Source: Herbidospora mongoliensis (GTDB lineage: Bacteria > Actinomycetota > Actinomycetes > Streptosporangiales > Streptosporangiaceae). Taken from it: a DNA stretch of 64,000 nt. The notes below the pieces were generated by a model. The model ran no database searches. It was given only the letters and a program-made list of their open reading frames with translations, and was not told where the DNA came from. Made by a program: the position numbers and the translations under genes. Positions 36,090 through 45,238 of the stretch are shown piece by piece. Location of the stretch: contig NZ_BBXD01000013.1 in NCBI RefSeq assembly GCF_001570545.1, forward strand, positions 62,001 to 126,000. The letters run 5' to 3'. Numbering within the stretch: the stretch's first letter is position 1; each line of letters opens with the position of its first letter.

Positions 36090-37223
36090 GTGTTCGCCGC
36101 CGACGACGTCGCCCGTGACTTCGGCACCTCGGGCGACGAACCTGGCACCGCGAGCGCGGCCGGCCTGCGCTGGCTAGCCGACGAGGTCGACGCGTCCCCG
36201 TCCGGCCCGTGGTCGGCGCATCTGGCCGCCGTGACGTGCGACGTCCCCCGGCTGCTCGACCTGCTCGACCACCCGTCGCCGGGCCTTCGGCGGATGGTGG
36301 GCTTCGCGCTCTCGTACGTGCCCGAGCCCGCCCTGGGCCCGGTGCTGCGCGACCACATGGAGCTCGAACCCGACATGGCCGCCGGCATAGCGACCCTGGT
36401 CGCGCTGTCCCGGCATCCGGCCCAGGTCCCTTTCGTACGGGGATATCTGCGCTCCGAGCACCCGGAGCTGCGGTTCGGGGCGGCGTTCGGGCTGCTGATC
36501 CGGGCCGGAGTGGCCGACGACGAGGTCGTGGGATCGCTGGCGCTGTGCGCCGACAACGGCGTGGCCGACTGCGCCGAGCGGGTGCCGTGGATGGACCCCG
36601 AATGGGACACGGTGACCGGCGTGGTGTGCGAGCGCCTGCGCTTCCAGCCGGAGGCGCTGGGACGGCTGCTGGCCATCCTCCTCAGCCGGAAACGCCCACC
36701 GGCGGCCTGCTGCTGGGAGGCGGCCGGGCTGGCCGCGCAGAGCGACCACGGCCGGCAACTCGGGCCGCTCGTGCTGGCGCTGACCGACCACCCGGATTTC
36801 AGCGTGCGGCAGGCGGCGCTGCGGAACATCGTGGCCTGGATCGACGAGCCCGGCTACATCGATCGGGTGGCCGAACTGGCCGACGACCCGGACCTGGGCG
36901 AGATCGCGATGTGCGTCCTGGTCAAGCAGGGCGACCCGCGCTGTGTGCCGGCGCTGCGGCGGATGATCGCCGGCCCGCTCGGCGGCTTCGTCAACGCGCC
37001 GCCCGACTGGATGGAGCAGAACGTCAGCCGCGACCTGGTGCTGCGCACGGCGGCGCCGTTCGCCGACGACCTGCTCCCGGCCGTGCGGGAGCGGCTGGAG
37101 GGCGACCTGACCCCTCACGAGGAGCGGGTGCTCGTCGAGGGCTTCGGCAAGACCGTGCTGACCAGGTGGCTGAAACGGCTGCGCGGCCCGGCCCGCGACC
37201 GCCTGCGGACGATGCTCATCTGA
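36090..37223 (+). CDS. HEAT-like repeat hypothetical protein
   Basis: 377 aa. Repeated helix pairs with DHPSPGLRRMVGFALSYVP, EHPELRFGAAFGLLIRAGV, DHPDFSVRQAALRNIVAW and RCVPALRRMIAGPL show the D-P-x-R-x-A-A pattern of HEAT/PBS-lyase-like repeats, so the protein is probably an alpha-solenoid used for protein binding. No catalytic motif was seen. GTG at 36090 starts 1 nt after the NUDIX stop, so the two genes are translationally coupled; the joint function is unknown. Confidence 0.8.
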   Translation: MFAADDVARDFGTSGDEPGTASAAGLRWLADEVDASPSGPWSAHLAAVTCDVPRLLDLLDHPSPGLRRMVGFALSYVPEPALGPVLRDHMELEPDMAAGIATLVALSRHPAQVPFVRGYLRSEHPELRFGAAFGLLIRAGVADDEVVGSLALCADNGVADCAERVPWMDPEWDTVTGVVCERLRFQPEALGRLLAILLSRKRPPAACCWEAAGLAAQSDHGRQLGPLVLALTDHPDFSVRQAALRNIVAWIDEPGYIDRVAELADDPDLGEIAMCVLVKQGDPRCVPALRRMIAGPLGGFVNAPPDWMEQNVSRDLVLRTAAPFADDLLPAVRERLEGDLTPHEERVLVEGFGKTVLTRWLKRLRGPARDRLRTMLI

Positions 37224-37259
37224 AAGACGTGGGTCATCCCGCGTCTGGGCGATGCCCGG

Positions 37260-37814
37260 TCAGTCGGGTTTGCAGGAGTCGGGGTTGGCCGTGCGGTCGT
37301 GGGCCTTGACCTCGTTGATGGCCCATTCGGCCCATTCCTGGTACATGCGGCTCGACCGGAGCCCCCATTCCAGGGCCAGGCGGCCGTAGACCGCGAAGTT
37401 GTCCGCGTAGGGCGCGATCGTCTCGTTCAGCTCCGCGAGACGGTCTGCTTCCTCCGCCGCCTCCTGTCGCTGTTCGCCCAGGTAGGCGATGGCGTCGTCC
37501 TCGGAGATCTGGCCGAAGAAGAAGACCCGCAGCAGCATGTCGTAGCGCCGGACCGGCACCGGTTTCACCTCGAGCAGCCAGTGGCGGAGTTCGGCGCGGC
37601 CGGTGTCGGTGACCGCGTACTCCTTCCGGCCGCGCGCGCCCTCCGACAGGACGACGATCAGTCCGGCATCCGCCAGGCGGCCCAGTTCGCCGTAGAGCTG
37701 GCTCTGGGTCGCGGGCCACACGTTGGCCAGTGACTCGTCGAAGAGTTTCAGCAGGTCATAGCCGCTTGCCGGCCCCTCGGAGAGGAGCCCGAGCAGGGCG
37801 TGGCGCAGGCTCAT
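37260..37814 (-). CDS. PadR-family transcriptional regulator
   Basis: 184 aa from ATG at 37814. MSLRHALLGLLSEGPASGYD is the typical PadR start; the winged helix-turn-helix continues through SQLYGELGRLADAGLI, and the C-terminal half (about 95-175) is the Vir_act_alpha_C helical dimerisation domain. A further in-frame ATG at 37844 lies within the operator region and is less likely. The divergent carotenoid oxygenase gene starts 90 bp away and is the probable target. Confidence 0.9.
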   Translation of the reverse strand: MSLRHALLGLLSEGPASGYDLLKLFDESLANVWPATQSQLYGELGRLADAGLIVVLSEGARGRKEYAVTDTGRAELRHWLLEVKPVPVRRYDMLLRVFFFGQISEDDAIAYLGEQRQEAAEEADRLAELNETIAPYADNFAVYGRLALEWGLRSSRMYQEWAEWAINEVKAHDRTANPDSCKPD

Positions 37815-37837
37815 GGGCGGCACTCTACCTATAAGCA

Positions 37838-37877
37838 TTGACATGTCACGAGTGGACGTTCTACTTTCGACATGTCA
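37838..37877 (+). promoter_or_regulatory. Promoter and putative PadR operators of the carotenoid oxygenase gene
   Basis: TGACATGTCA (37839-37848) is a perfect palindrome, and CGACATGTCA (37868-37877) repeats its core 29 bp further on. PadR-family sites commonly contain ATGT/ACAT elements. A possible promoter lies across them: TTGACA at 37838-37843 and TACTTT at 37862-37867, 18 bp apart. Binding to both sites would cover -35 and -10. It is also just upstream of the padR start, so autoregulation is likely. Confidence 0.6.
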
Positions 37878-37903
37878 CTGATGGAACGTCAGAGGAGCGC
37901 GCC

Positions 37904-39190
37904 ATGGCGCAGAGCTACCTGCAAGGGCACCTCGCACCGGTCCCCGACGAGATCGAGGCATTCGACCTCCCCGTCACGGGCGCCCTGCCGCCCGAACTGA
38001 CCGGCCGATACTTCCGCAACGGGCCCAACCCGCTGCCGGGGCAGGACCCCGGCCACTGGTTCCTCGGGGCCGGCATGATCCACGGCATCCGGCTCCGCGA
38101 CGGGCGCGCGGAGTGGTACCGCAACCGCTGGGTGAAGACCACCCAGCTCACCGAAGGCGCCCAGCTCGTCGACGAGACCGGGAAGATCGACCTGTCCGCC
38201 GTCCCGGCGAACACCAGCGTCATCCGCCACGCCGACCGGATCTTCGCCCTGGTCGAGGCCGGCCTGCCCTACGAGATGAGCCCCGAACTCGACACGATCG
38301 GCCCGGCCGACTTCGGCGGCAAGCTGACGTCGGCGATGACGGCCCACCCGAAGGAAGACCCGGTCACCGGTGAGCTGTTCTCCTTCGGCTACGGCTTCTT
38401 CGCGCCCTTCCTGACCTACCACCGGTTCTCGAAGGACGGCATCCTGATCGAAAGCCGGGAGATCCCGGTCAAGGGGCCGACCATGATGCACGACTTCGCG
38501 ATCACCGAGAACTACGTCGTCTGGCTCGACCTCCCGGTCGTGTTCGACCTCGACCTGGCCTTCACGGGCCAGGGCATGCCCTACCGCTGGGACGACCACT
38601 ACGGCGCCCGCATCGGCTACATGCGCAAGTCGGGCGGCCCGGTGACCTGGGTCGACGTCGACCCCTGCTACGTCTTCCACGTCGGCAACGCCCGCGAGGA
38701 CGAGGCCGGAAACATCGTGCTCGACGCCGTCCGCTACTCACCGGGCTCCTTCACCGGCATGTGGGGCCACATCAGCAGCTCGCCCATCCCCGCGAACGAT
38801 GCGCTCGGCTCGTCCCTCCACCGCTGGACGATCTCGGGCACCACCGCCAAGGAGGAGCAACTCGACGACCGCCTCATCGAGTTCCCGACGATCAACGACG
38901 GCCACACGGGCCTCCCGGGCCGCTACGTCTACGCGGTGACCAGCGGCGAGATCGTCAAATACGACCTCACCTCCGGCGCCGTGCAGGACCACGAGGTAGC
39001 CGCCCCGGGCGAAGCGGTGTTCGTCCCCCGGGGGACGGCGGAGGACGACGGCTGGCTGGTCTCCGTCGTCGCGACCGAAAAGGGTTCTGACCTGCTGGTC
39101 CTCGACGCCCACGACCTCGGCCACGTGGCCTCCGTGCACCTGCCCCGACGGGTACCGCGCGGCTTCCACGGCCACTGGCTGGCCGACTGA
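37904..39190 (+). CDS. Carotenoid oxygenase-family protein (carotenoid/stilbene cleavage)
   Basis: 428 aa seven-bladed beta-propeller non-haem iron enzyme. The four iron-ligand histidines are visible: His148 (TAHPKEDP), His196 (MMHDFAIT), His259 (YVFHVGNA) and His422 (GFHGHW). RYFRNGPNPLP and the block FSFGYGFFAPFLTYHRF are family features. Members cleave C=C bonds in carotenoids, apocarotenoids or lignin-derived stilbenes with O2. The ATG at 37904 has GAGGAG 7 nt upstream; extension to 37838 would run through the promoter. With a PadR regulator next to it, control by a phenolic compound and a lignostilbene-type substrate are plausible but not shown. No carotenoid synthesis genes are nearby. 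Confidence 0.92.
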   Translation: MAQSYLQGHLAPVPDEIEAFDLPVTGALPPELTGRYFRNGPNPLPGQDPGHWFLGAGMIHGIRLRDGRAEWYRNRWVKTTQLTEGAQLVDETGKIDLSAVPANTSVIRHADRIFALVEAGLPYEMSPELDTIGPADFGGKLTSAMTAHPKEDPVTGELFSFGYGFFAPFLTYHRFSKDGILIESREIPVKGPTMMHDFAITENYVVWLDLPVVFDLDLAFTGQGMPYRWDDHYGARIGYMRKSGGPVTWVDVDPCYVFHVGNAREDEAGNIVLDAVRYSPGSFTGMWGHISSSPIPANDALGSSLHRWTISGTTAKEEQLDDRLIEFPTINDGHTGLPGRYVYAVTSGEIVKYDLTSGAVQDHEVAAPGEAVFVPRGTAEDDGWLVSVVATEKGSDLLVLDAHDLGHVASVHLPRRVPRGFHGHWLAD

Positions 39191-39352
39191 CGGCCCGGCC
39201 CCCCGTGATCCGGCGGACACTGGTGCGGCAGTGGCCCGGAACAGCCGAAACGGCTCCGGCCGGTGATGGCGTTGGAGAGTGGGCGGGAGCCGTAAAGAGA
39301 AAAAGGTTGGAAGACGCGGCTCTCGGCGGAGAGAAGCGTGCGCGAGTGTCGG

Positions 39353-40297
39353 CTAACTCTCCCGGCGGGCCTTCGCGCGGCGTTTGCCCTCGTGCATGGC
39401 CTGCACTCGGGCCACCGGGATCGTGTGGCCGTGTTCGATCAGTTCGACGGGCAAGGTCTGGGGCGCGGGCATCAGGGCCGCCCACAGGTCCTCGTCGGGG
39501 AGCGGGGTCTTGATGGTGAAGTCCGCAGGCGTGATCGACTCCAGGTCGTCCCAGGCCACGGGGTTGGAGATCGGCACCCCCGGCCTGATCCGGGGCGAGT
39601 AGGCCGCCACGATGGTCGCGCCGCCCGCGCGGGTCGAGTCGAGGAAGACCTTCCCCTCCCGGTCTTCCCGGATGAACGCCGTCGTCGCGATCTCGGGCCC
39701 CAGCTTCTCGGCCCGGACCGCCAGCGCCCGGGTCGCGGCGGCGACGTCCTCGAAGGGGAGCTTGTCGGCCAGGGGCACCAGGATGTGGACGCCCTTCGAT
39801 CCGCTCGTCTTCACCGCTGCTTCGAGGCCCGTTTCGGTGAGCGCCTGACGTACCAGGAAAGCGGCCTTTATCACCACGTCGAAACCCGAGCCCTCCGGCG
39901 GGTCGAGGTCCAGGACCAGGTGGGTCTGGTGGATCTCGCCCGACGACCGGTAGAGCTGGGCGTGGTATTCGACGGCGCGCTGGTTGCCGAACCACAGCAA
40001 GGTGCGCTTGTCGTCGGCGACGGGGTAGTGCACCTCGCGCTTGGACGCCTCCGCCCAGATCTCCTCGGTCCTGATCCAGTCGGGGGCGTATTTGGGCAGG
40101 TTCTTCTGCATGAAGGGCGGCTGGCCGGGCCTGACCCGCATGACCGACAGCGGCCGGTCACGCAGGCCCGGCAGCATCCGCGCCGCCACGGCGTCGAGGT
40201 AGTCGATCAGGTCGCGCTTCGTCGCGTCAGCGCCGTCGAAGAGCTGAGCGTCGAGGTTGGTCAGCTCGACGCCGTCACGTTCTTCACCCTTGGCCAT
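39353..40297 (-). CDS. Stand-alone LigD-type polymerase (PrimPol/AEP) domain protein
   Basis: 314 aa. KRDLIDYLDAVAARMLPGL, MQKNLPKYAPDW, and VLDLDPPEG (about residue 130, carrying the metal-binding Asp pair), then KTSGSKGVHILVPL, are the blocks of the LigD polymerase domain of bacterial NHEJ. There is no ligase or nuclease domain. Stand-alone copies in actinobacteria may fill gaps or add ribonucleotides at breaks together with Ku and LigD encoded elsewhere. It overlaps the upstream glycosyltransferase gene by 14 bp, so it is the last gene of a three-gene unit. The C-terminus is basic. Confidence 0.92.
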   Translation of the reverse strand: MAKGEERDGVELTNLDAQLFDGADATKRDLIDYLDAVAARMLPGLRDRPLSVMRVRPGQPPFMQKNLPKYAPDWIRTEEIWAEASKREVHYPVADDKRTLLWFGNQRAVEYHAQLYRSSGEIHQTHLVLDLDPPEGSGFDVVIKAAFLVRQALTETGLEAAVKTSGSKGVHILVPLADKLPFEDVAAATRALAVRAEKLGPEIATTAFIREDREGKVFLDSTRAGGATIVAAYSPRIRPGVPISNPVAWDDLESITPADFTIKTPLPDEDLWAALMPAPQTLPVELIEHGHTIPVARVQAMHEGKRRAKARRES

Positions 40298-41423
40298 CCG
40301 TCAACACTAGGTCTTTGCGTGCGCCCGTTTCGAGCAGCACCTCCCGATAGTGGGTCATCAGTTCCCCGCACACGGTGTTCCAGGTGCGGTCCTCGACCGA
40401 CGCGCGGGCCGCCTCGCCCATCTGCCGCCGCCTCTCGGGGTCGGCGGCCAGTTCCTCGACCGCGCCGCGCATCGCGGCGCGATCGTTGGCCGGATAGAGC
40501 AGTCCGGTACGACCGTCGCCGACCAGATCGAGCGGCCCGCCCGCGGCCGCCGCGACCACCGGGACTCCGGAGGCGAGGGCCTCCTGGACCGCTTGGGAGA
40601 ACGTCTCGTTGCCGCCCGGGTGCACGAAGACGTCGAACGAGGCGACCAGTTCGTGCAGCTCGGAGCCGGTCTTGAGACCGGTGAAAACGGCTCGGGGGAT
40701 GAGTTTGCCCAGGGCCTCCTTCGCCGGGCCTTCGCCGACGACCACGAGTTTCACGCCCGGGATGTCGGCAACGCCGGCCAGGAGGTGGACCCGCTTGTCG
40801 GCGGCGACCCGGCCGACGTAGCCGACGATGACCTCGCCGTCCGGCGCCAGTTCCCGGCGCAGGGCGTCGGAGCGGCGGCCCGGGTGGAAGCCGGTCAGGT
40901 CGACGCCGCGACCCCAGCGGGCCAGGCGTGGGATGCCGTTGGCGCGCAGCTCGTTCAGCGTCGCGCTGGAAGGGGCCAGGGTGCGGGCCGCCTTCTCGTG
41001 GATGGCGCGCAGGCGGCGCCAGATGAAGGGACCGGCGACGCGCAGCCCGTATTGGCGGGCGAACCCGACCAGGTCGGTCTGGAACACCGCGACGACGGGG
41101 ATCCCCAAGCGGCTCGCGGCCCGGATCCCGGACGCGCCGAGGACCGCAGGGGACGCCAGATGGATGATGTCCGGCCGGAACCGCTGCAGCGTGCGCAGCA
41201 CCAACCGGCTCGGCAGACCGGCGCGGAAGTCACGGTAGAAGGGCAGGGCGAGTGCCGGGGTCGCCACGACGGGGAACCCCGCGTAGCTGGCCGGCCCAGG
41301 GTCGGGAGCCATGACGATCGCCTCGTGGCCGTTGGCGGCGAGGTGGTCGAGGAGTCGGCAGACTGAGTTCGTTACCCCGTTGACCTGGGGCAGGAACGAT
41401 TCGGAGATGACGGCGACCCTCAT
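40284..41423 (-). CDS. GT4-family glycosyltransferase (MgtA/PimB-like)
   Basis: 379 aa GT-B fold. The N-terminus MRVAVISESFLPQVNGVTNS and the donor-binding EX7E block (PGGNETFSQAVQEALASG, reading on to VPVVA) place it in GT4, close to GDP-mannose-dependent alpha-mannosyltransferases of the MgtA type. VIVGYVGRVAADKRVHLL is the usual linker to the C-terminal domain. It starts within the last 4 bp of the other glycosyltransferase gene, so the pair is co-translated and may act on the same lipid or envelope glycan. The donor sugar is inferred, not shown. Confidence 0.88.
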   Translation of the reverse strand: MRVAVISESFLPQVNGVTNSVCRLLDHLAANGHEAIVMAPDPGPASYAGFPVVATPALALPFYRDFRAGLPSRLVLRTLQRFRPDIIHLASPAVLGASGIRAASRLGIPVVAVFQTDLVGFARQYGLRVAGPFIWRRLRAIHEKAARTLAPSSATLNELRANGIPRLARWGRGVDLTGFHPGRRSDALRRELAPDGEVIVGYVGRVAADKRVHLLAGVADIPGVKLVVVGEGPAKEALGKLIPRAVFTGLKTGSELHELVASFDVFVHPGGNETFSQAVQEALASGVPVVAAAAGGPLDLVGDGRTGLLYPANDRAAMRGAVEELAADPERRRQMGEAARASVEDRTWNTVCGELMTHYREVLLETGARKDLVLTDGQG

Positions 41424-42487
41424 GTCGAGTGCACCTTCAGGAATCCGGCCACCGCAGCGGCCCAGCTGAATCGTTCGGCGCGTCGGCGCGCCTGTTCCCG
41501 GCGACCGTCGCGGCGGAGCAGATCCTGCACCGCGTCGGCGTACGCCCCGGGATGACCGAAGACAGATCTCCCCGCGGGACCGATGACCTCCCCGAGGGCG
41601 CTGCGCCGATCCGCCACCACCGGGGTCCCGGAGGCGAGCGCCTCCAGGGCGGCCAGGCCGAACGTCTCGGCGGGGCCCGGGGCGATGGCGATGTCGGCGG
41701 TCGCCAGCAGAGCGGCAAGACCGGCCCGATCGGTGAGGTGGCCGAGGAACCGGACCGGCAGACCTTCCGCCCGGCGTTCCAGCCGGACCCGCAATGGTCC
41801 CTCGCCCGCCACCGCGAGCACCGCGTTCACCCCGCGGCGCCGCAGCTCCGCGAGGGCGTCGACGGCCCGGTGGGGCTTCTTCTCGATCGACAGCCGCGAG
41901 CAGATGACCAGCAGCACCTCGTCGCGGCGTGCCAGCCGGTCGCGCGTGGCCTGGTCGAAGTTGTCGGGGGTGAACCGATCGAGGTCCACCCCAAGGGGGA
42001 CATGGGTGACGTTCGGCGCCCCGATCCGGCGAAACTCGGCAGCCGCCCAGTTGGTCGTGCAGACGACGGTGTCGTACGACCGGGAGGAGGCCCTGTTCAG
42101 CGGATCGGCGAGCGGCGGCAGCAGCGCGGCCAGACTCTCGTGCGAGACCATGACCGACCCGACCCCGCGCTCACGCGCCCAGCGCCCGGTCCAGCGCAAC
42201 GTCGACCGGTCGGAGACCTCGATCTGATCGGGCTTGATCTGTTCGAGCACACGCCGGACGGCCCCGCGCGCGGTGATGACGTGATAGCCGCCGGTCCCCG
42301 GCACGATCCGCCCGGGAAGGGTGATGACCAGCCCCGAATCCGACTCCCGGACGGAAGCGATCGCCCCGGGCACGATGAGGAACGGCTCGTGACCCGCGGC
42401 GGCGTACCCCGCCCCGAGCTCGGCCAGTGCGGTACGCAGCCCACCAGAGGTTGCCGTGACGAAGTTGGCGAGCCGCACGATCTTCAC
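41420..42487 (-). CDS. GT4-family glycosyltransferase
   Basis: 355 aa GT-B fold. The N-terminal glycine-rich TATSGGLRTALAELGAGYAA binds acceptor or donor, VICSRLSIEKKPHRAVDAL opens the C-terminal domain, and PGPAETFGLAALEALASG is the EX7E motif. The GTG start at 42487 is the first gene of the unit GT-GT-LigD polymerase, each overlapping the next. The presence of two distinct GT4 enzymes suggests successive sugar transfers, probably on a phospholipid or glycolipid. Confidence 0.88.
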   Translation of the reverse strand: MKIVRLANFVTATSGGLRTALAELGAGYAAAGHEPFLIVPGAIASVRESDSGLVITLPGRIVPGTGGYHVITARGAVRRVLEQIKPDQIEVSDRSTLRWTGRWARERGVGSVMVSHESLAALLPPLADPLNRASSRSYDTVVCTTNWAAAEFRRIGAPNVTHVPLGVDLDRFTPDNFDQATRDRLARRDEVLLVICSRLSIEKKPHRAVDALAELRRRGVNAVLAVAGEGPLRVRLERRAEGLPVRFLGHLTDRAGLAALLATADIAIAPGPAETFGLAALEALASGTPVVADRRSALGEVIGPAGRSVFGHPGAYADAVQDLLRRDGRREQARRRAERFSWAAAVAGFLKVHST

Positions 42488-42546
42488 TGCTGGAGTGTGG
42501 CAACCGCGAGTAAATCACCCGAAAAGGGCGAATGACGGCAGCGAGG

Positions 42547-42801
42547 CTAAACGTTGGGTTTCTGCACCATGTTGTTCAGCGCCATGGCCAGATGCCTGAT
42601 GTGATCATCGGTGAGCTGGTCAAGGGACATGCCGCCCGCCTCCAGCTTGTCGGTGAGCGTCTCCTTGGCGATCACGACCGTGGCGTGATGAACGTGAGCG
42701 TCGGCGACGACGAGAATGCGCCCTTCGTCCAGCACCAGCGTGGCGCCGGGGATCTGCGACTCGAGCAGGGCACGTATGTGATGGGGCTCAACCATGGCCA
42801 T
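42547..42801 (-). CDS. Small hypothetical protein
   Basis: 84 aa, soluble, with a pattern of one helix, two or three strands and a C-terminal helix (HIRALLESQIPGATLVLDEG, then ILVVADAHVHHATVVIA). The first half loosely recalls BolA-type small proteins, but the key conserved residues were not recognised, so no function is assigned. Start is Met1 (42801) or Met3 (42795). It ends 59 bp before the glycosyltransferase start on the same strand and could be the first gene of that unit. Codon third positions are G/C-rich, supporting a real gene. Confidence 0.6.
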   Translation of the reverse strand: MAMVEPHHIRALLESQIPGATLVLDEGRILVVADAHVHHATVVIAKETLTDKLEAGGMSLDQLTDDHIRHLAMALNNMVQKPNV

Positions 42802-42887
42802 GATCCGATTTGTGCCCGGGGAAAAGGATCGGTGAACGCCGGGAGGCTTGCGAGCCGCTTTTCAGAGGTGGGTGGCCCGTTCGTACT

Positions 42888-44279
42888 TCAGGCGCTCAGC
42901 TCGTCGAGTTCTTCCTCCAGCGCGGAAAGATGGGCACGAAGCCCGTTGATCTCACCGGTGAGCTCCTCGGTCCGTAACCGGCGATAGAGGTCGGTACCCT
43001 CCTCGAAATGGCTGACGACGTCGATCCCGGCCCGGTCGCACCCGACTCGATCGATCAGCAGAGCACGCCCCAACTCGGTCGTCTGGTCGCCATGCCAGTA
43101 GCTATCCAGGCCCGCCGCCGCGAACACACCGCGTTCCTGAATGTCACGGGCCTGAGCCAGCCGCGACACGAGCAGCGCCCTTTCGCGCCCCAGTGATTCG
43201 TCCGAACCGGCCGCGCCGATATGACGGTCGAAGACCTGGATCTTCGCTGCCAGGCGGTCGGCGTACGCCGCCACCGACTCGGGCTCAGGCGCCAACTCGG
43301 GAGCCACGACCCAGTGGCTCCGCCCCCTCAACTCGAGGCGGAGGTGTCGTCCGACGGCGACGTCGATCTCTTCTTTGTAGACCCGGTGATAACGGCCGTC
43401 GGAATGCCGGACATCGCAATAGTAGGCCGCCTTGATCTTCGAATCGGGTATCGCCTCGTGAAATGACATACGGCGATCGCAGATTCCGCACCGAACGTTC
43501 ACGCCGAGGTCCAGCGGCGGTGGATTCGCCTCGTCGAATGACCGAAGCGCGGCGACGGTCGATCGGTAGTCCTGCGCGCGGGTGCCGTACACCTCTTTCC
43601 ACGCATCGTCATCCCCGGCGATCACCGTGACGATCAGAGCGAGCGCGTCATATCGAGTCGGCTCGCCGTACATCCATATGTCCTCCAACTCACCGCCGAT
43701 CTCCCTCCGACCGTGGGCAGAATCCGCATGGCAGCGGAAACGCATTTTCAGCGTCCGGGTATCGATGAGGAGATCGGCGTCGGCGCCGCACTCATCGCGC
43801 CCGGCGCACGTCGTCGTGACGGTCAGCTCACGCGCCGGCTCGTCCCTCAGCCGCAGGCGTTCTTCGTCGACCCGCCAGGACCATTCATCGAGGACATTCC
43901 CCGCCCGCTTGTCCACAGCATCGGCGGAACGCCTTCGGGCGGCGGCCGCACGCTCGGATTCCCGCTGCCGCCGCGCCTCCTCCTCACGCCCGGGCAGAAG
44001 CGTGGCCAGCCGTTGTGCGACCGCGGCCTGATCGGGAGTCGGCTCGACCAGATCGCCCCCGCCACACATGCGGCAGGCACGAATGTGGTGACCCTGAAGC
44101 CGGAACTCGCCGATACCGACCGTTCCGCCGCCCGCGGATTTGCCTCGCCGCCGACAGGTCGGACTATGCGCGCGGCCACTCCGATTGACCTCGAAGGTGA
44201 TGAGGACCTCCGCTAAGGATCCGAGCTCGTCAGAGTTCAGAAGCGGGGAAAGCAGAACGCTGACGGCACTCTCGCTCAT
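42888..44279 (-). CDS. Hypothetical protein with several Cys-pair motifs
   Basis: 463 aa from ATG at 44279 (MSESAVSVLL). Cys-pair motifs occur at HHIRACRMCGGGD, TTCAGRDECGAD and VRCGICDRRMS with YYCDVRHSDGRYHR, so at least one zinc ribbon is likely. Between the first two is a charged Arg/Ala/Glu-rich helix, and the C-terminus is a coiled coil (INGLRAHLSALEEELDEL). The last ribbon plus coiled coil is reminiscent of the C-terminal part of large serine recombinases, but the catalytic recombinase domain is absent. Third-position G/C is lower than in neighbours, consistent with foreign origin. An extension to 44426 is open but reads as non-coding. Function unknown. Confidence 0.6.
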   Translation of the reverse strand: MSESAVSVLLSPLLNSDELGSLAEVLITFEVNRSGRAHSPTCRRRGKSAGGGTVGIGEFRLQGHHIRACRMCGGGDLVEPTPDQAAVAQRLATLLPGREEEARRQRESERAAAARRRSADAVDKRAGNVLDEWSWRVDEERLRLRDEPARELTVTTTCAGRDECGADADLLIDTRTLKMRFRCHADSAHGRREIGGELEDIWMYGEPTRYDALALIVTVIAGDDDAWKEVYGTRAQDYRSTVAALRSFDEANPPPLDLGVNVRCGICDRRMSFHEAIPDSKIKAAYYCDVRHSDGRYHRVYKEEIDVAVGRHLRLELRGRSHWVVAPELAPEPESVAAYADRLAAKIQVFDRHIGAAGSDESLGRERALLVSRLAQARDIQERGVFAAAGLDSYWHGDQTTELGRALLIDRVGCDRAGIDVVSHFEEGTDLYRRLRTEELTGEINGLRAHLSALEEELDELSA

Positions 44280-45238
44280 CGGGGGACATGCCTCTCGACG
44301 GATACGGTCCTCCAACGTACTTCTGGAAGAACGGCCACGATTCGAGAATCGCCGGTATTTCAGCGCGGGCCGAGACGCGAGAGTTACGCATTTCCGGAAT
44401 CCCCAGGAATCAACGGCGAGAGGCACCTCCCCGGAAGGCGCCCCATGCCCAAGGCGCCTCCCGGGTCCGGCACCAGCATCCCGTCAGGCCGCGACGGGCA
44501 TTGCCCTGCCCGTCCAGGCCGTTGACATCACGGGTAGTTGACGACCGCGCTGGTGCCGAAGCTTCCGACAGCCGGGGTTCCGGCGTCGTTGATGGTGCGA
44601 TCGCTGCCACCGCTTCCGTCCAGGTTCCGGGCGGCGGAGTGTTCTGGTCGTGCACGAACACATGCGGGCCGAAGTCGGGATGGCCGTCGTTGTGACCGTT
44701 GCCCGGCATCGGGACGGCCGGCCCGGAAACCACCAGAGCGAACCGACGGGATGAGGGTGAGAGCTCTCTCTCACGGTCATGCCTCGGGTCGCGCTCATCA
44801 ACCTGCCTATCGATTGACTAGAGGCTTGACATGCCCGAAAACCAAGAGAGCGCTCCCTTGCTTGCGAGCACTTATCTCAAGCCTTGGACAAAGTGATGAC
44901 TCGTTTCTACTTGGTTGCGCGCCGCCGCGCTAGAGCCGTCTCACCCTTCCTCCCCACCAGACCTGTCTGCGGTATGACCACCGCCGGCGCCCCCGGCATC
45001 GCGACCTGCGCGAGCTGGATTCAACACCGCTCCGCGGCGAGTTCACCCGCCGCATCCGTCTGGCCGAGAAGACGGCGGCCCGGGTGTCCGGCCCGGTCCA
45101 GGTGACGGCCATCATCAGCGCCTCCTCACAGGGGTTCACGGCGAACGCCAGCACCTCCACCGCCGAACAAATTATTTGCCTTGACAGGAAAAGTTGTCGG
45201 TGAGAGGCTTCGGGAGAACCGACTTCAAGGAGCAGAAA
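44280..45238. other. About 0.96 kb without an intact gene
   Basis: No complete gene was recognised. On the minus strand about 44540-44720 a short reading frame (PDFGPHVFVHDQNTPP) seems to continue, after a frameshift, into a plausible end (GTPAVGSFGTSAVVNYP, then stop at about 44535), as in a decayed secreted-protein gene. The part 44800-44900 is A+T-richer than average. On the plus strand about 45035-45170 another fragment (AAFTRRIRLAEKT-like, in broken frames) resembles gene debris. A TTGACA at 45181 lies 58 bp before the DHFR-like gene, without a good -10 partner. Confidence 0.5.

Noticed and set aside
35023-36177. Long plus-strand frame across the CadD-like and NUDIX genes
   Set aside because: It runs antisense to CadD and out of frame with the NUDIX gene; translation lacks motifs.
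42547-42801. BolA-family assignment for the 84-aa protein
   Set aside because: Only the overall strand/helix impression fits; the conserved BolA residues were not recognised.
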